A stretch of 64,000 nt of DNA from Paenibacillus rigui (GTDB taxonomy: Bacteria; Bacillota; Bacilli; Paenibacillales; NBRC-103111): the NCBI RefSeq assembly GCF_002234615.1, contig NZ_NMQW01000015.1, forward strand, positions 1 through 64,000, given 5' to 3'. This document shows positions 44,745 to 53,553 of this stretch, one piece after another. A program made the position numbers and the translations under genes. The notes under the pieces were generated by a model that was not told the DNA's origin, searched no databases, and saw nothing but the letters and a program-made list of their open reading frames with translations. Each line of letters begins with the position of its first letter. Within the stretch, counting starts at the first letter, position 1.

Positions 44745-45992
44745 TTAACGCAAGTAAGGCTTCGGATCGACCGGCTCCGAATTGACCCTCACTTCAAAGT
44801 GCAGATGGTTGCCGGTGGATTCACCGGTTGAGCCGACCTCTGCGATTTTCTGTCCACGTTTTACCGTATCGCCCTTCTCGACTACCGTGCCGCCGTTGCG
44901 GATATGACCGTACAGCGTCCAGTAGCCGCCACCGTGGTCGATAATGACCGTATTGCCGTAGCCGCTCCACCAGGAGGCCACAATAACGACGCCATCACCT
45001 GCTGCCAAAATGTCCGTTCCATTCGGCATCGCCAGATCAATCCCTTTATGAAGCTTCTTGGCACCGGTAAAAGGATCCGAGCGGTAACCGTAGTCCGAGG
45101 ACATCACAGCCAGCTTCGGCAGCGGGTAGCCGAACTTACCGCCTGCAAACGAAGGGGTAATCAGCGGACCGCCGCCGCTTCCGGATTTGGCTTTCGCCGC
45201 AGCCGCACGGGCGGCTGCTTCATCCGCCTCCTGCTTCCGCTTGGCGGCCATCAGCGTGGACTGCTGCTTCGCAAATGCGATCATGTTCGCTTCTTCGTCT
45301 TCCGTAATTTCCTCTTGTTCCTTTTGCTTCTTGTCCAAACTTGCAATCAGCACATGCTTTTCTTTGTCCTTCTGCTGCAGATCCGCATTCGTAGCGGACT
45401 GCTGACCATACAGATCGCTCAAATCGGCAAGCTTCTTCTGCGATTGAGCTTCCTTTTCCACCTTCACCGCGCGATCGTGCTGGTTATCCTCCAGTATCTT
45501 CTTATCTTGACTGGCAATCGATTTCAGAGCATACAAACGATCCAGGAAGTCGCCGAAGCTGGTCGCATTGAGCAGAACGTCCGTGTAAGACACAACACCG
45601 TTCATATACATCAACCGAAGGCGGGATTTTAACAGCGCATCACGCGCTTCAATCTGCGCCTCCACCTCATCCACCTGCTGGCCGATATCCTTCAATTCCG
45701 CTTTCGTATTAAAAATCTGATCGTTCAGGGTATTCAGCTTCACATTGGAATCCTCAATTTGCTTCTGAAGCACCTTGAGGTCCGCTTCCACCTGCTGCTT
45801 ATCCTTCTGCACTTTGTTAATCTCATTTTGTGCGGTGGTCGCCTTTTGCTGCGAAGCCGATATCTTTTTCTTCAAATCGTTCAGCTGCTGCTCAATTTTC
45901 TGCGAACCGGATACGGCATAAGTGAGCTGCGGCGTCATCAGCGTTCCAATCAAGCCTGTAGTGACAACGAGAGACAGAAAAGTCTTCTTCAA
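44745..45992 (-). CDS. EnvC/PcsB-like murein hydrolase (activator) with M23 domain
   Basis: A 415-residue secreted protein: signal peptide (FLSLVVTTGLIGTLMTPQLTYA), about 220 residues of coiled coil (KIEQQLNDLKKKISASQQK, QKDKEKHVLIASLDKKQKEQ), and a C-terminal M23/LytM peptidase domain with the zinc ligands in LHKGIDLA (H...D) and NHLHFEV (HxH). Proteins of this build are the cell-wall partners of FtsEX (EnvC in E. coli, PcsB in streptococci), and it is encoded directly after ftsX, 43 bp away. The zinc residues are intact, so it is probably active itself. Start TTG 45992 has AGGGGAGG 9 nt upstream. Confidence 0.9.
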   Translation of the reverse strand: MKKTFLSLVVTTGLIGTLMTPQLTYAVSGSQKIEQQLNDLKKKISASQQKATTAQNEINKVQKDKQQVEADLKVLQKQIEDSNVKLNTLNDQIFNTKAELKDIGQQVDEVEAQIEARDALLKSRLRLMYMNGVVSYTDVLLNATSFGDFLDRLYALKSIASQDKKILEDNQHDRAVKVEKEAQSQKKLADLSDLYGQQSATNADLQQKDKEKHVLIASLDKKQKEQEEITEDEEANMIAFAKQQSTLMAAKRKQEADEAAARAAAAKAKSGSGGGPLITPSFAGGKFGYPLPKLAVMSSDYGYRSDPFTGAKKLHKGIDLAMPNGTDILAAGDGVVIVASWWSGYGNTVIIDHGGGYWTLYGHIRNGGTVVEKGDTVKRGQKIAEVGSTGESTGNHLHFEVRVNSEPVDPKPYLR

Positions 45993-46035
45993 CCTTTGTT
46001 TCCTCCCCTGATACTTACCCGTGGCCGGGCAATTG

Positions 46036-46953
46036 CTACACACGCAAAAATTTACGGACCGACAGCATACTTCCCCAGATCCCGATCATAATACCAATGC
46101 CGAGCAGCAGTGCTGAAAGCGTCAAAGATATTTGCTGAAACGGGAGCAGCTTGACCATCAGCATATTCAAATTCGCGTCCGCGAAATTCATCAGCTCATA
46201 ATAGCCGTACAGCAGCAGCGCAACAGGAATGACTGAACCCGTTACCCCAAGCAGCATACCTTCTATAAAAAACGGCCAGCGAATAAAGGAATTCGTCGCA
46301 CCGACCAGCTTCATAATCGCAATCTCCCGGCGCCGGGCTACAATCGTCAGCTTGATGGTATTGGCAATGAGAAACATCGCCGTCAAGGCAAGCCCGGCTA
46401 CAAGGATTAGACCGATATAGCGAACGATTTGCGTAACCTTGAACAACGTTTCCACGGTGCCTTGGCCATAGCTGACACGATAGATCGGTTTGCTCGGCTT
46501 ACCTGTATTGATTTGGTTAATTTTCTGGGCAACCGTTGCAACCTCTCTCGGCTGGGTTACCTCCACCGTGAACGAGTCGTTCAGCGGGTTGTTCTCCCCT
46601 TCATAGCCTTCGGTTAATTGCTTGCCGTTCTCCCCCAGCTTATCTCTCAAGTAAACGAGTCCTTCATCCTTCGACACGAAGGTCACCTTGTCCACCTGCG
46701 GCAGTGCAGCGATTTCATTCTGCAAAGGGGCGACCTGCTCCTTCGGTACGTTGACGTCCAAATACACCTTGATCTCTACCTGCTGCTCGATCTGCTCGGC
46801 CAAATAATTGACATTGAGCGTCAGCAGCAAAAAGATCCCTAATATAAACAACGAAATAGCAATGGAGCTCACTGAAGCGAATGACATCCAGCCATTGCGG
46901 ATCACATTTTTGCCGCCTTCCCGTAAGTGGCGGACCCCTGTGTTAATCCTCAT
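46036..46953 (-). CDS. ftsX: Cell division ABC permease FtsX
   Basis: A 305-residue permease with four helices: one after the N-terminal amphipathic segment (MSFASVSSIAISLFILGIFL), a large extracellular loop (about 55-165) that binds the wall hydrolase, and three helices at the end. The FtsX signature is seen in RREIAIMKLVGATNSFIRWPF (part: IAIMKLVGATNSFIRWPF). With FtsE it controls peptidoglycan hydrolysis at the wall; the EnvC-like gene right after it is the likely client. ATG 46953 lies within the end of ftsE (11-nt overlap) with AAGGGGTG upstream. Confidence 0.95.
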   Translation of the reverse strand: MRINTGVRHLREGGKNVIRNGWMSFASVSSIAISLFILGIFLLLTLNVNYLAEQIEQQVEIKVYLDVNVPKEQVAPLQNEIAALPQVDKVTFVSKDEGLVYLRDKLGENGKQLTEGYEGENNPLNDSFTVEVTQPREVATVAQKINQINTGKPSKPIYRVSYGQGTVETLFKVTQIVRYIGLILVAGLALTAMFLIANTIKLTIVARRREIAIMKLVGATNSFIRWPFFIEGMLLGVTGSVIPVALLLYGYYELMNFADANLNMLMVKLLPFQQISLTLSALLLGIGIMIGIWGSMLSVRKFLRV

Positions 46954-47629
46954 AGCCGTATTCACCCCTTGCTTCATCACGCGCGATTTGGCCCTGCTCA
47001 ATGGCAAGCACCCTTTTGCGCATCGTGTTCACGATCTCTTTGTTGTGGGTAGCCATGATGATGGTGGTGCCCCGGAAATTAATTTCCTCCATCAGCTTCA
47101 TAATGCCCCAGGACGTTTCCGGATCCAGGTTCCCTGTGGGTTCATCTGCAATGATTACCGAAGGATTGTTCACAATCGCACGCGCAATCGCAACCCGCTG
47201 CTGCTCTCCCCCGGACAGTTGGGTCGGCAAGGATCCGGCTTTGTCACGAAGGTTCACGAGCTCCAGCACCTCGCTCACCCGTTTGCGGATCAATTTCTTC
47301 GGAGCTTCGATCACTTCCATCGCGAAAGCGACATTTTCCGCTACGGTCAGCTTTGGCAGCAAGCGAAAATCCTGAAAGATCACCCCGATATTGCGGCGAA
47401 TGTAAGGAATTTTACGCTGCTTCAGCTTCTCCAGATTAAACCCGTTCACAAAAATGCTGCCCTTGGTCGGTCTTTCCTCTCTATAAATCAATTTCATGAA
47501 TGTCGATTTTCCTGCACCTGATGGCCCTACGACATATAAGAATTCGTTACGGTCGACTTTGACGCTGATGCCTCTGAGTGCGTGACCCCCGTTTGGGTAC
47601 GTCTTCCATACGTCCTGCATTTCAATCAC
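46943..47629 (-). CDS. ftsE: Cell division ATP-binding protein FtsE
   Basis: A 228-residue ABC ATPase with Walker [10 protein letters not shown] (about residue 36), Q-loop [12 protein letters not shown], signature [13 protein letters not shown], Walker [15 protein letters not shown] and H-loop ATHN. The start is GTG 47629, giving [14 protein letters not shown], which matches the N-terminus of B. subtilis FtsE; the frame continues upstream without a ribosome site. Head of the ftsE-ftsX-envC-ctpB-minJ row of minus-strand genes. Confidence 0.96.
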   Translation of the reverse strand: MIEMQDVWKTYPNGGHALRGISVKVDRNEFLYVVGPSGAGKSTFMKLIYREERPTKGSIFVNGFNLEKLKQRKIPYIRRNIGVIFQDFRLLPKLTVAENVAFAMEVIEAPKKLIRKRVSEVLELVNLRDKAGSLPTQLSGGEQQRVAIARAIVNNPSVIIADEPTGNLDPETSWGIMKLMEEINFRGTTIIMATHNKEIVNTMRKRVLAIEQGQIARDEARGEYGYED

Positions 47630-47855
47630 GTTATCACATCCTGAATTTTCTGTAGCTAATATAAGTTCGACATAAATAGGTAAAATCCTCTGCTTGCTTG
47701 TGAATTTCAACACTTTTTTCACAATTTGGAATGACTTCACACGGAGTGGCAATGGTGCGGGCAGGAAAGTTATACGGCTTCAAGCATATACATAGAAAGG
47801 TACGAGCCGTGCTTGTCAATGAGATTCATTTAACCCAAGCTGCCCCGTCAAGGAA

Positions 47856-47941
47856 AAGGATAAACGACTTAGCCGTTTTTCAAGCTGGCACACGTTTGTC
47901 AAGGTAGACGAAGGTTGAGAACTTAACCTTTCTCATCTACT
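47856..47941. repeat. Structured intergenic repeat, copy 3
   Basis: Third 86-bp copy, in the 407-bp gap between the divergent ftsE and VanW-like genes. The second hairpin here pairs GTAGA/TCTAC and AAGGTT/AACCTT. The rest of the gap holds no gene; no clear promoter stands out on either strand. Confidence 0.8.
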
Positions 47942-48036
47942 GATAAAATCTCTATCGAGGCTTGCGAAGATGAGCGGCCTCGTTCAGCGGTTGGTTTTAG
48001 CTATTTGAACGATTATGATCAAAGGAGACCTGTCTC

Positions 48037-49524
48037 ATGGCTCGTCATTCCCATCTTATCGTGCGGCTGCTGATCGGCCTGCTGCTCGTGGCCGCTTCGG
48101 CCTGCGGGTCCGTCGCATGGTACGGCTCCCAGTCCACGCTGCCACCTGGGATTACTCTGGAGGGCTGGCCCGTCGGCGGCCTGTCCATCGATGCGTTCGA
48201 GCGCCAGCTGGCCGAGCACAAGCAGCGGCTGCTCGGTCAGGTCGTGCGCATCTCGAGCGAACGGAGCGACATGCCGCTCGCGCCTGCGGACTGGACGCTC
48301 GAGCAGCTCGGCCTCACCCTCCCGCTGGAGGCCGTGACGGCCAAGCTGCAGCCGCTGCGATCCGGCTCGCCGTTCCAGCGGGCGCTGTACCGCTACGGGC
48401 TGCGCCGGCAGGCGTGGGATCTGCCTGCGGCCTTCGACGCCGGAGCGCTGCACGCCTCGCTGCAGCGCGGCTTCCCCGGCGTCTACGCGCAGCAGCCGGT
48501 GGACGCGCAGCGGATCGTCGGGCCGCAAGACGCGATCAGCTACGTGCCCGACGCGGGTGTGCTGCGCATCGATGAGGCGAAGCTCATCGGGCAGCTGTAC
48601 GCGGTGCGGCCGGCGCTTGGCACGGTCGCTGCAGCGGAGGGAGCGTCCGGCGCTGCGGGGGCCCGCTCCGCCGTGCCGGTAGCGGTCCTTCCCTTGCCCT
48701 TCTACAAGCAGGAAGCGGCTGTTACCATGCGCACGCTCCAAGCCCAAGGCATTGAGCGGAAAATAAGCGAATTCTCAACGGCCTTGGCGCAGAACAGCGA
48801 AGGTCGTCTGCATAATGTCTGTTCCACGGCAGCATCCATCCACGATCTGCTGCTGGCTCCGGGCGAAGTGTTCGACTACGCCAAATATATCGCCGAGACC
48901 GAAGCCAAGTTCGGCTTCAGGGAAGCGCCCGTCATCCTGAACGGGAAGCTTGTTCCCGGCATTGGCGGAGGCATCTGCCAGGTGTCCTCCACCTTGTATA
49001 ATGCCGTGCTGCGTGCCGGACTGGACATTGTTGAACGCCGGAACCATTCCCTTCCCGTCAGCTATGTTCCTCTGGGGCAGGATGCAACCTTCGCCAGCGG
49101 CTATATCAACTTCCGGTTCCGTAACAGCACGCCCCATTACTTGCTTTTGCGCACATCTGCCAACGAGAACCGACTCACAGTCAAACTGTTCGGACAAATT
49201 CCTTCGGATGTGACGTACACCATCGAGTCGAAAACGGTCGAGACGCTGGAGCCCCCCGTTAAATATGTGCTCAACCCTACGCTGCCTGCAGGTCAAATCC
49301 AAAAGCTGTCCAGCGGCCAGCCGGGCTACGTGGTGGAAACCTACCGCTACAAAAATCAGAATGGACAGCGGGTCGCCACAGAGCGGATCTCCCGCGATAC
49401 GTATTCAGCCCAGCCGACCATTTACGCGTCGAATCAAGCCGGCACGGCTTCACCGCATGTGCCCAACGGCCAGCCTCAGGCCCCGCTTATTGAGGATGGG
49501 GTCAGGGGGCCTGCCTTTCCTTAG
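48037..49524 (+). CDS. VanW-family protein with peptidoglycan-binding and G5 domains
   Basis: A 495-residue protein with an N-terminal signal/anchor (LIVRLLIGLLLVAASACGSV), a PG_binding_4-like region (about 40-190), the VanW domain (EFSTALAQNSEGRLHN; GEVFDYAKYIAETEAKFGF; GIGGGICQVSSTLYNAVLRA) and a C-terminal G5-like beta domain (about 395-460) with a Pro-rich tail. VanW proteins lie in the vancomycin-resistance clusters of enterococci and are widespread in spore formers; the biochemical role is unknown, wall binding is likely. Residues about 60-230 are encoded by very GC-rich DNA compared with the rest. AAGGAG upstream of ATG 48037. No vanHAX-type genes are nearby, so this is no evidence of vancomycin resistance. 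Confidence 0.88.
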   Translation: MARHSHLIVRLLIGLLLVAASACGSVAWYGSQSTLPPGITLEGWPVGGLSIDAFERQLAEHKQRLLGQVVRISSERSDMPLAPADWTLEQLGLTLPLEAVTAKLQPLRSGSPFQRALYRYGLRRQAWDLPAAFDAGALHASLQRGFPGVYAQQPVDAQRIVGPQDAISYVPDAGVLRIDEAKLIGQLYAVRPALGTVAAAEGASGAAGARSAVPVAVLPLPFYKQEAAVTMRTLQAQGIERKISEFSTALAQNSEGRLHNVCSTAASIHDLLLAPGEVFDYAKYIAETEAKFGFREAPVILNGKLVPGIGGGICQVSSTLYNAVLRAGLDIVERRNHSLPVSYVPLGQDATFASGYINFRFRNSTPHYLLLRTSANENRLTVKLFGQIPSDVTYTIESKTVETLEPPVKYVLNPTLPAGQIQKLSSGQPGYVVETYRYKNQNGQRVATERISRDTYSAQPTIYASNQAGTASPHVPNGQPQAPLIEDGVRGPAFP

Positions 49525-49574
49525 CTTATAGAGATCAGCGGTGCCACTCCGGGGCATAGAAGGCCCTATTTACG

Positions 49575-49613
49575 AAAAACCCGGCCTCTCGCTCATTGGC
49601 GAAGGGCCGGGGT
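49575..49613. terminator. Bidirectional terminator between VanW-like and kinase genes
   Basis: Stem AACCCCGGCCC / GGCCGGGTTTTT (minus-strand reading) with a loop of about 17 nt. It is strongest for the minus-strand histidine kinase operon and also lies after the VanW-like gene. Confidence 0.8.
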
Positions 49614-49640
49614 TCCATTTTTCCAATATTCGATGCGTTT

Positions 49641-51125
49641 TTAAGCTTGGGGGAGCCTCACTGTAAACGTGCTGCCCTCTCCCACTTCACTTTCTACGCC
49701 AATCGTCCCTCCGTGTATATCTACGATAGACTTCGTAATGGACAGCCCCAGTCCCGCTCCACCGTATTTGCGCGCACGGGAGGTTTCAATCCGATAGAAC
49801 CGATCGAACAAATGAGCTTTATGCTCCTCGGGAATGCCCGGACCATTATCCTTGACCGAGAGCACAATCCTTCGCGACTTGGGATCTTCGCGCAGCGCGA
49901 CCTCAATATGCCCTTGTTGGGCATCGGTATGCTGAATCGCATTTTGGAACAGGTTCAGTACCACCTGCTTTATTTTATCCTGATTGCAGTGGCACTTCAG
50001 ATCAGGCTGAAGCGCGAACGCCACGGTCCGGTTACCGGCCAGCAGCCGAAGCTGCGGCTCCATATCGTGCAGCATCCGGTCGAGACGCTCCTCCTTCACC
50101 TCGAAGGTCGGCGTTCGGTCGAGACGCGCCAGCATAAACAAATCCTGCACCAGCTTATTGATCCGCTCGGACTCCCCGTACATGCTCTTCAGCGCCTTCT
50201 CCAGCTGATCCGGATGGCTTGCCGCGCCGCGAAGCAATATTTCCAGAAACCCGTGAATCGAAGTCAACGGTGTTCGCAGCTCATGGGAAGCATCGGCAAT
50301 AAACCGCCGCATCTGTTCCTTGGCTTCCTTCTCCGCCTCGAACGATTCCTCCAGCCTTTCCAGCATGGCGTTGAATGACATGGACAGACGGTCGATTTCC
50401 AGCTGGCCCTGCTGCACCGGCAGCCGTTCATTCAATTTCCCGGCATCAATTTGTTCCATCGTATCGACCATCGTAAATAGCGGAACAAGCGTACGGCGAA
50501 GCACCGGCAAAAAGGTCAACAGGCCAAATATCATGGCCACAAGGGACAGCCCGACAAACGTCATGAGCTGCCGGAACAGCAGATTCTTTAACGGTATTGT
50601 GCTCGAGCTGAGCTGAAACAGGCCTACCGGGCGCCCTCGCGGACCTACCGGCTGAAAGGACACCAGCTGTTCCTCTCCGTTACTGTCCTGCAGCACCCTG
50701 TACGGCAGCTTGCCTTCGCTGTTCAACAGCTCCGCGTACGCCTCCGTGGAAAGCTTCGGTCCCTTACCCGAGCTGTTGGGCGGCTCCGAGACCAGATTAT
50801 AATTCCCTTCCGCATCGATGTAGGCAATGGTCGTCTCCGGTACGAATAGCATGGGACGGTCCATCCGCGGAGGATTGTTTTCCTTCTCGCCTGTTTTGTC
50901 CCTATCCCGGTCAAACCGGTTCCAAGCTTCGCGAGGCAAGGATATCGCCTGACTTTGCATCGTTTCCGCCTTGTTCTTATACAGAAACTGCTGCATGAAA
51001 ATATACTGAAACACTCCGATTAACAGCAGCAGGCCTGCGAGAATAAATAAAGACCGGGACAGCAGCTGATACCGAAGCGATTGAGGCGCAAAAAAGCGGA
51101 GGCAGCGGGCAAACACGGCACTCAT
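49641..51125 (-). CDS. Sensor histidine kinase of a two-component system
   Basis: A 494-residue membrane kinase: helix 1 (SLFILAGLLLLIGVFQYIF, 25-44), an extracytoplasmic sensor part (about 45-180), helix 2 (187-209), HAMP, the phosphorylated His281 in ADASHELRTPLTSIHGF, and an ATPase domain with NLFQNAIQHT, DNGPGIPEEH and GAGLGLSI. It is coupled to the OmpR-type regulator (ATGA overlap). The signal is unknown. The divergent redox operon behind the regulator's direct repeats is the likely target, which would make a membrane redox or metal signal plausible. Confidence 0.94.
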   Translation of the reverse strand: MSAVFARCLRFFAPQSLRYQLLSRSLFILAGLLLLIGVFQYIFMQQFLYKNKAETMQSQAISLPREAWNRFDRDRDKTGEKENNPPRMDRPMLFVPETTIAYIDAEGNYNLVSEPPNSSGKGPKLSTEAYAELLNSEGKLPYRVLQDSNGEEQLVSFQPVGPRGRPVGLFQLSSSTIPLKNLLFRQLMTFVGLSLVAMIFGLLTFLPVLRRTLVPLFTMVDTMEQIDAGKLNERLPVQQGQLEIDRLSMSFNAMLERLEESFEAEKEAKEQMRRFIADASHELRTPLTSIHGFLEILLRGAASHPDQLEKALKSMYGESERINKLVQDLFMLARLDRTPTFEVKEERLDRMLHDMEPQLRLLAGNRTVAFALQPDLKCHCNQDKIKQVVLNLFQNAIQHTDAQQGHIEVALREDPKSRRIVLSVKDNGPGIPEEHKAHLFDRFYRIETSRARKYGGAGLGLSITKSIVDIHGGTIGVESEVGEGSTFTVRLPQA

Positions 51126-51805
51126 GACAAATCGACTCGGTAACCCGCTCCGCGCAGCGTACGGATCAGCTTATGCTCCCGATCGTTCAGCTTGTCTCTT
51201 AGCGAGCGGATATAGACTTCCACAATATTTTCTTCCCCACCGAAATCGTAACCCCAAACCTTTTCCAATATCATCGATTTGCTCAGCACCAGCCCGTGGT
51301 TGATCACCAAAAATTTCAGCAGCTCATATTCGGTCGGCGACAGCTCTAATACTTGTTCCCCATAAATGATTTCCTTGCGCCGGTCGTCGATACGGAATGG
51401 TCCCGCTACCACTTCCCCGAACAAATTCGGAAATTGATTGCGTATTCTTGCGTGGATACGGGCCAGCAGCTCCTCAAAGCTGAAGGGCTTGCTCATATAA
51501 TCGTCCGCGCCCAGCGTCAGCCCCTTGATCCGGTCCTCCACCTCTTCCTTGGCCGTCAGCATAATGACTGCTATGTTATGCGTTTTCTTCAGCATGCGGC
51601 ATACTTCAAACCCGTCCATTCCCGGCATCATCACATCGAGAATGGCGACATGAGGCTGAAATTCCTTGGCGGCGGTGACCGCCATAAAGCCGTCCTGTGC
51701 CGTCATGACCTCGAAGCCTTCATTTTGCAGGCCAAACTCCAAAAATTGCAAAATATTCGGCTCATCATCTATCAACAATATCTTGATTCCTTTTAATTGA
51801 CGCAT
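51122..51805 (-). CDS. OmpR-family response regulator
   Basis: A 227-residue regulator with a receiver domain (acidic pair in LIDDEPN, phosphoacceptor Asp57 in ILDVMMPGMDG, Lys106 in MSKPFS) and a winged-helix DNA-binding domain (ELSPTEYELLKFLVINHG, VEVYIRSLRDKL). The stop overlaps the start of the histidine kinase. OmpR-type proteins bind direct repeats as dimers; four such repeats with an 11-bp period lie 67-106 bp upstream of its start, toward the divergent redox operon. GGAGGGG precedes ATG 51805. Confidence 0.95.
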   Translation of the reverse strand: MRQLKGIKILLIDDEPNILQFLEFGLQNEGFEVMTAQDGFMAVTAAKEFQPHVAILDVMMPGMDGFEVCRMLKKTHNIAVIMLTAKEEVEDRIKGLTLGADDYMSKPFSFEELLARIHARIRNQFPNLFGEVVAGPFRIDDRRKEIIYGEQVLELSPTEYELLKFLVINHGLVLSKSMILEKVWGYDFGGEENIVEVYIRSLRDKLNDREHKLIRTLRGAGYRVDLS

Positions 51806-51871
51806 ATATACATTCCCCTCCGACCCCTATTGTACCTCATTTTTTCCGCGGCGCATCCCCCTTATCCAAGG

Positions 51872-51911
51872 TTTCAGCAAACTTTCAGCCTATGCTCAAG
51901 ATTGCCTCAGG
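51872..51911. promoter_or_regulatory. Four direct repeats of 11-bp period, probable response-regulator sites
   Basis: TTTCAGC (51872), TTTCAGC (51883), GCTCAAG (51894) and CCTCAGG (51905) share a yTCAgs core and are exactly 11 bp apart. This fits head-to-tail binding of OmpR-family dimers. The array ends 95 bp before the secreted protein gene at 52006, with a TACATAAT -10-like sequence just after it, and lies between that gene and the divergent regulator. Confidence 0.55.
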
Positions 51912-52005
51912 TTGTCGTTACATAATGTTCTCATAAGCAATGAAATTACTATAAACCATCCGGCTCTGCTCCATTGCCAGAACCGGTTCAAAGGAGCTAA
52001 ACCAT

Positions 52006-52434
52006 ATGAAGAATAAAACATCAAAGTGGCTCAAATGGAAAATCGGTGCCGTCGGACTGCTTGGACTCGTCCTTTTGTTTCATGAGGTGAAATCCAGTGC
52101 CGCATTTCAACAGGCCTACGCTCATGCATCGCCCAACAAGGAACAGCCGACTGCGAGTACACAGGATCATCAGGACGGGGTTATGAAGGAATGGCGGCAA
52201 AATCGCCAGGAGGGCTCCAGCATGGATAACAGCGCCCCCTCTTCACGCAAACACCGTCAGAGCGCTAATGCCGCTCCCAGGAATGACGCTTCTCTGAACG
52301 GCGGCTCAGGCTTTGGAAGCTCCAGTGGAGGTACAGGAAGCTCAAGTCGTTCAGGCGATTCCAGTTCGGGAGGCTCCATGAATCCGGGCAGCTCCTCCAC
52401 CACGACGCCGAATACACGGACCGGACGGTCTTAA
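52006..52434 (+). CDS. Membrane-anchored Ser/Gly-rich protein of unknown function
   Basis: A 142-residue protein with a basic start and one hydrophobic segment (IGAVGLLGLVLLFHEV), then a polar, low-complexity tail rich in Ser, Gly, Asn and Thr (SSSGGTGSSSRSG). It has no cysteine or heme motif and no FMN-attachment motif that the neighbouring ApbE could modify. It is the first gene after the response-regulator repeats and lies 63 bp before apbE. ATG 52006 after AAAGGAG. Function not known; possibly an exported spacer or partner of the redox proteins. Confidence 0.75.
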   Translation: MKNKTSKWLKWKIGAVGLLGLVLLFHEVKSSAAFQQAYAHASPNKEQPTASTQDHQDGVMKEWRQNRQEGSSMDNSAPSSRKHRQSANAAPRNDASLNGGSGFGSSSGGTGSSSRSGDSSSGGSMNPGSSSTTTPNTRTGRS

Positions 52435-52497
52435 CCGTACCTGAATTATAGATAACAACCTGTCTACGAAATACCCCTATAAAAGGAGGGCAACACC

Positions 52498-53553
52498 ATG
52501 GCTATCCCATCAGGCAATGATGCGAATCAATCGTTCCAATTTCGGGCCATGAATACCCATATTGACATCACATTGAGCTGCAATCCGGAAGATGCCGCTG
52601 ATTATCTCGACCTCGCACGCGACTGGTTCCATTATGCGGAGGAACGGTTTAGCCGTTTTGAGGTAAAAAGCGAGCTGAGCCATCTGAACCGGCTTGCAGG
52701 AGAAACGTGCCTTGTTTCCGAAACGATGCTGGAGGTACTCGTTCTTGCGGACAGCTACCGCCAGCTCACGGACGGCATCTTTAACCCCCTGCTGCACCAT
52801 GCCATAACCTCGGCCGGGTACAGCGATTCATTCGAGCGTTTGCAGCATGCCGCCCAGCCGATAAAGTCTGGCATCCTGCCTGTGGAGGAAGCACAGCCGC
52901 CCCTGCCTCTGCTGATCCAGCCGGCCATGAGGTCCGTCAAGCTGCCTTCCCAGGCGGGCCTCGACCTGGGCGGTATCGTCAAGGGCTGGTCAGTGAAAAG
53001 GCTGGCCGACTATTTCAGAGATACACTGCAGGTGAAAAGAGGCCTCATCAATGCCGGAGGCGACTTGACGGTCTGGGGAGGAGCCTCTGCGGAGGGAGCT
53101 CCCTGGATTATCGACATCGAGCATCCATGGCAGACGTCGGATAGCTTCGGACGGCTGACCTTCTCCGAGGGCGCGGCTGCCACTTCCAGCATATTGGGAA
53201 GACAGTGGACTACCGACCATGGCCCGATGCACCATTTGATTGATCCGCGTACGATGCGGCCAAGCGCAAGCGACGTCGTACAGTGTACTGTCACCGGAGG
53301 CCAGGACTCCGATACGGTGGCCTGCGAAGTCTGGGCAAAGGTGCTGTGCGTTCTCGGAACAGAGGAAGGATTGGCTCTGCTGAACCGCAAAGGAGTCCGT
53401 TACGAAGCGCTCCTTTTTACAGCTAATCAGGAAACCCATTTCTACGGAAATCCCGAATCCTTGGGAACGATATGGCAGCAGGTTGATACGGATCACTGCC
53501 ACATTCATAAGAATACGGCGGCTTCTCCCCGCTACGGAGGTGAATGGAGATGA
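52498..53553 (+). CDS. ApbE-like FAD:protein FMN transferase
   Basis: A 351-residue member of the ApbE family, which attaches FMN covalently to Thr/Ser of target proteins using FAD and Mg2+. Family landmarks: FRAMNTHIDI at the start, the GLDLGGIVKGWSVKRLADYF block, GLINAGGDLTVWGG, and HHLIDPRTMRP. Most ApbE proteins are exported lipoproteins; this one has no signal sequence from ATG 52498 (AAAGGAGG 9 nt upstream), so it should act in the cytoplasm. The next gene, a ferric-reductase-like membrane protein, overlaps its stop. The flavin acceptor protein is not evident nearby. Confidence 0.88.
   Translation: MAIPSGNDANQSFQFRAMNTHIDITLSCNPEDAADYLDLARDWFHYAEERFSRFEVKSELSHLNRLAGETCLVSETMLEVLVLADSYRQLTDGIFNPLLHHAITSAGYSDSFERLQHAAQPIKSGILPVEEAQPPLPLLIQPAMRSVKLPSQAGLDLGGIVKGWSVKRLADYFRDTLQVKRGLINAGGDLTVWGGASAEGAPWIIDIEHPWQTSDSFGRLTFSEGAAATSSILGRQWTTDHGPMHHLIDPRTMRPSASDVVQCTVTGGQDSDTVACEVWAKVLCVLGTEEGLALLNRKGVRYEALLFTANQETHFYGNPESLGTIWQQVDTDHCHIHKNTAASPRYGGEWR

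Noticed and set aside
47630-48036. Promoters for the divergent ftsE and VanW-like genes.
   Set aside because: Several TTGNNN/TATNNT pairs can be drawn but none has both good boxes and good spacing, so none is listed.
48037-49524. VanW homologue considered as a vancomycin-resistance marker.
   Set aside because: No vanH, vanA/B or vanX is nearby and VanW-domain proteins are common in non-resistant spore formers.
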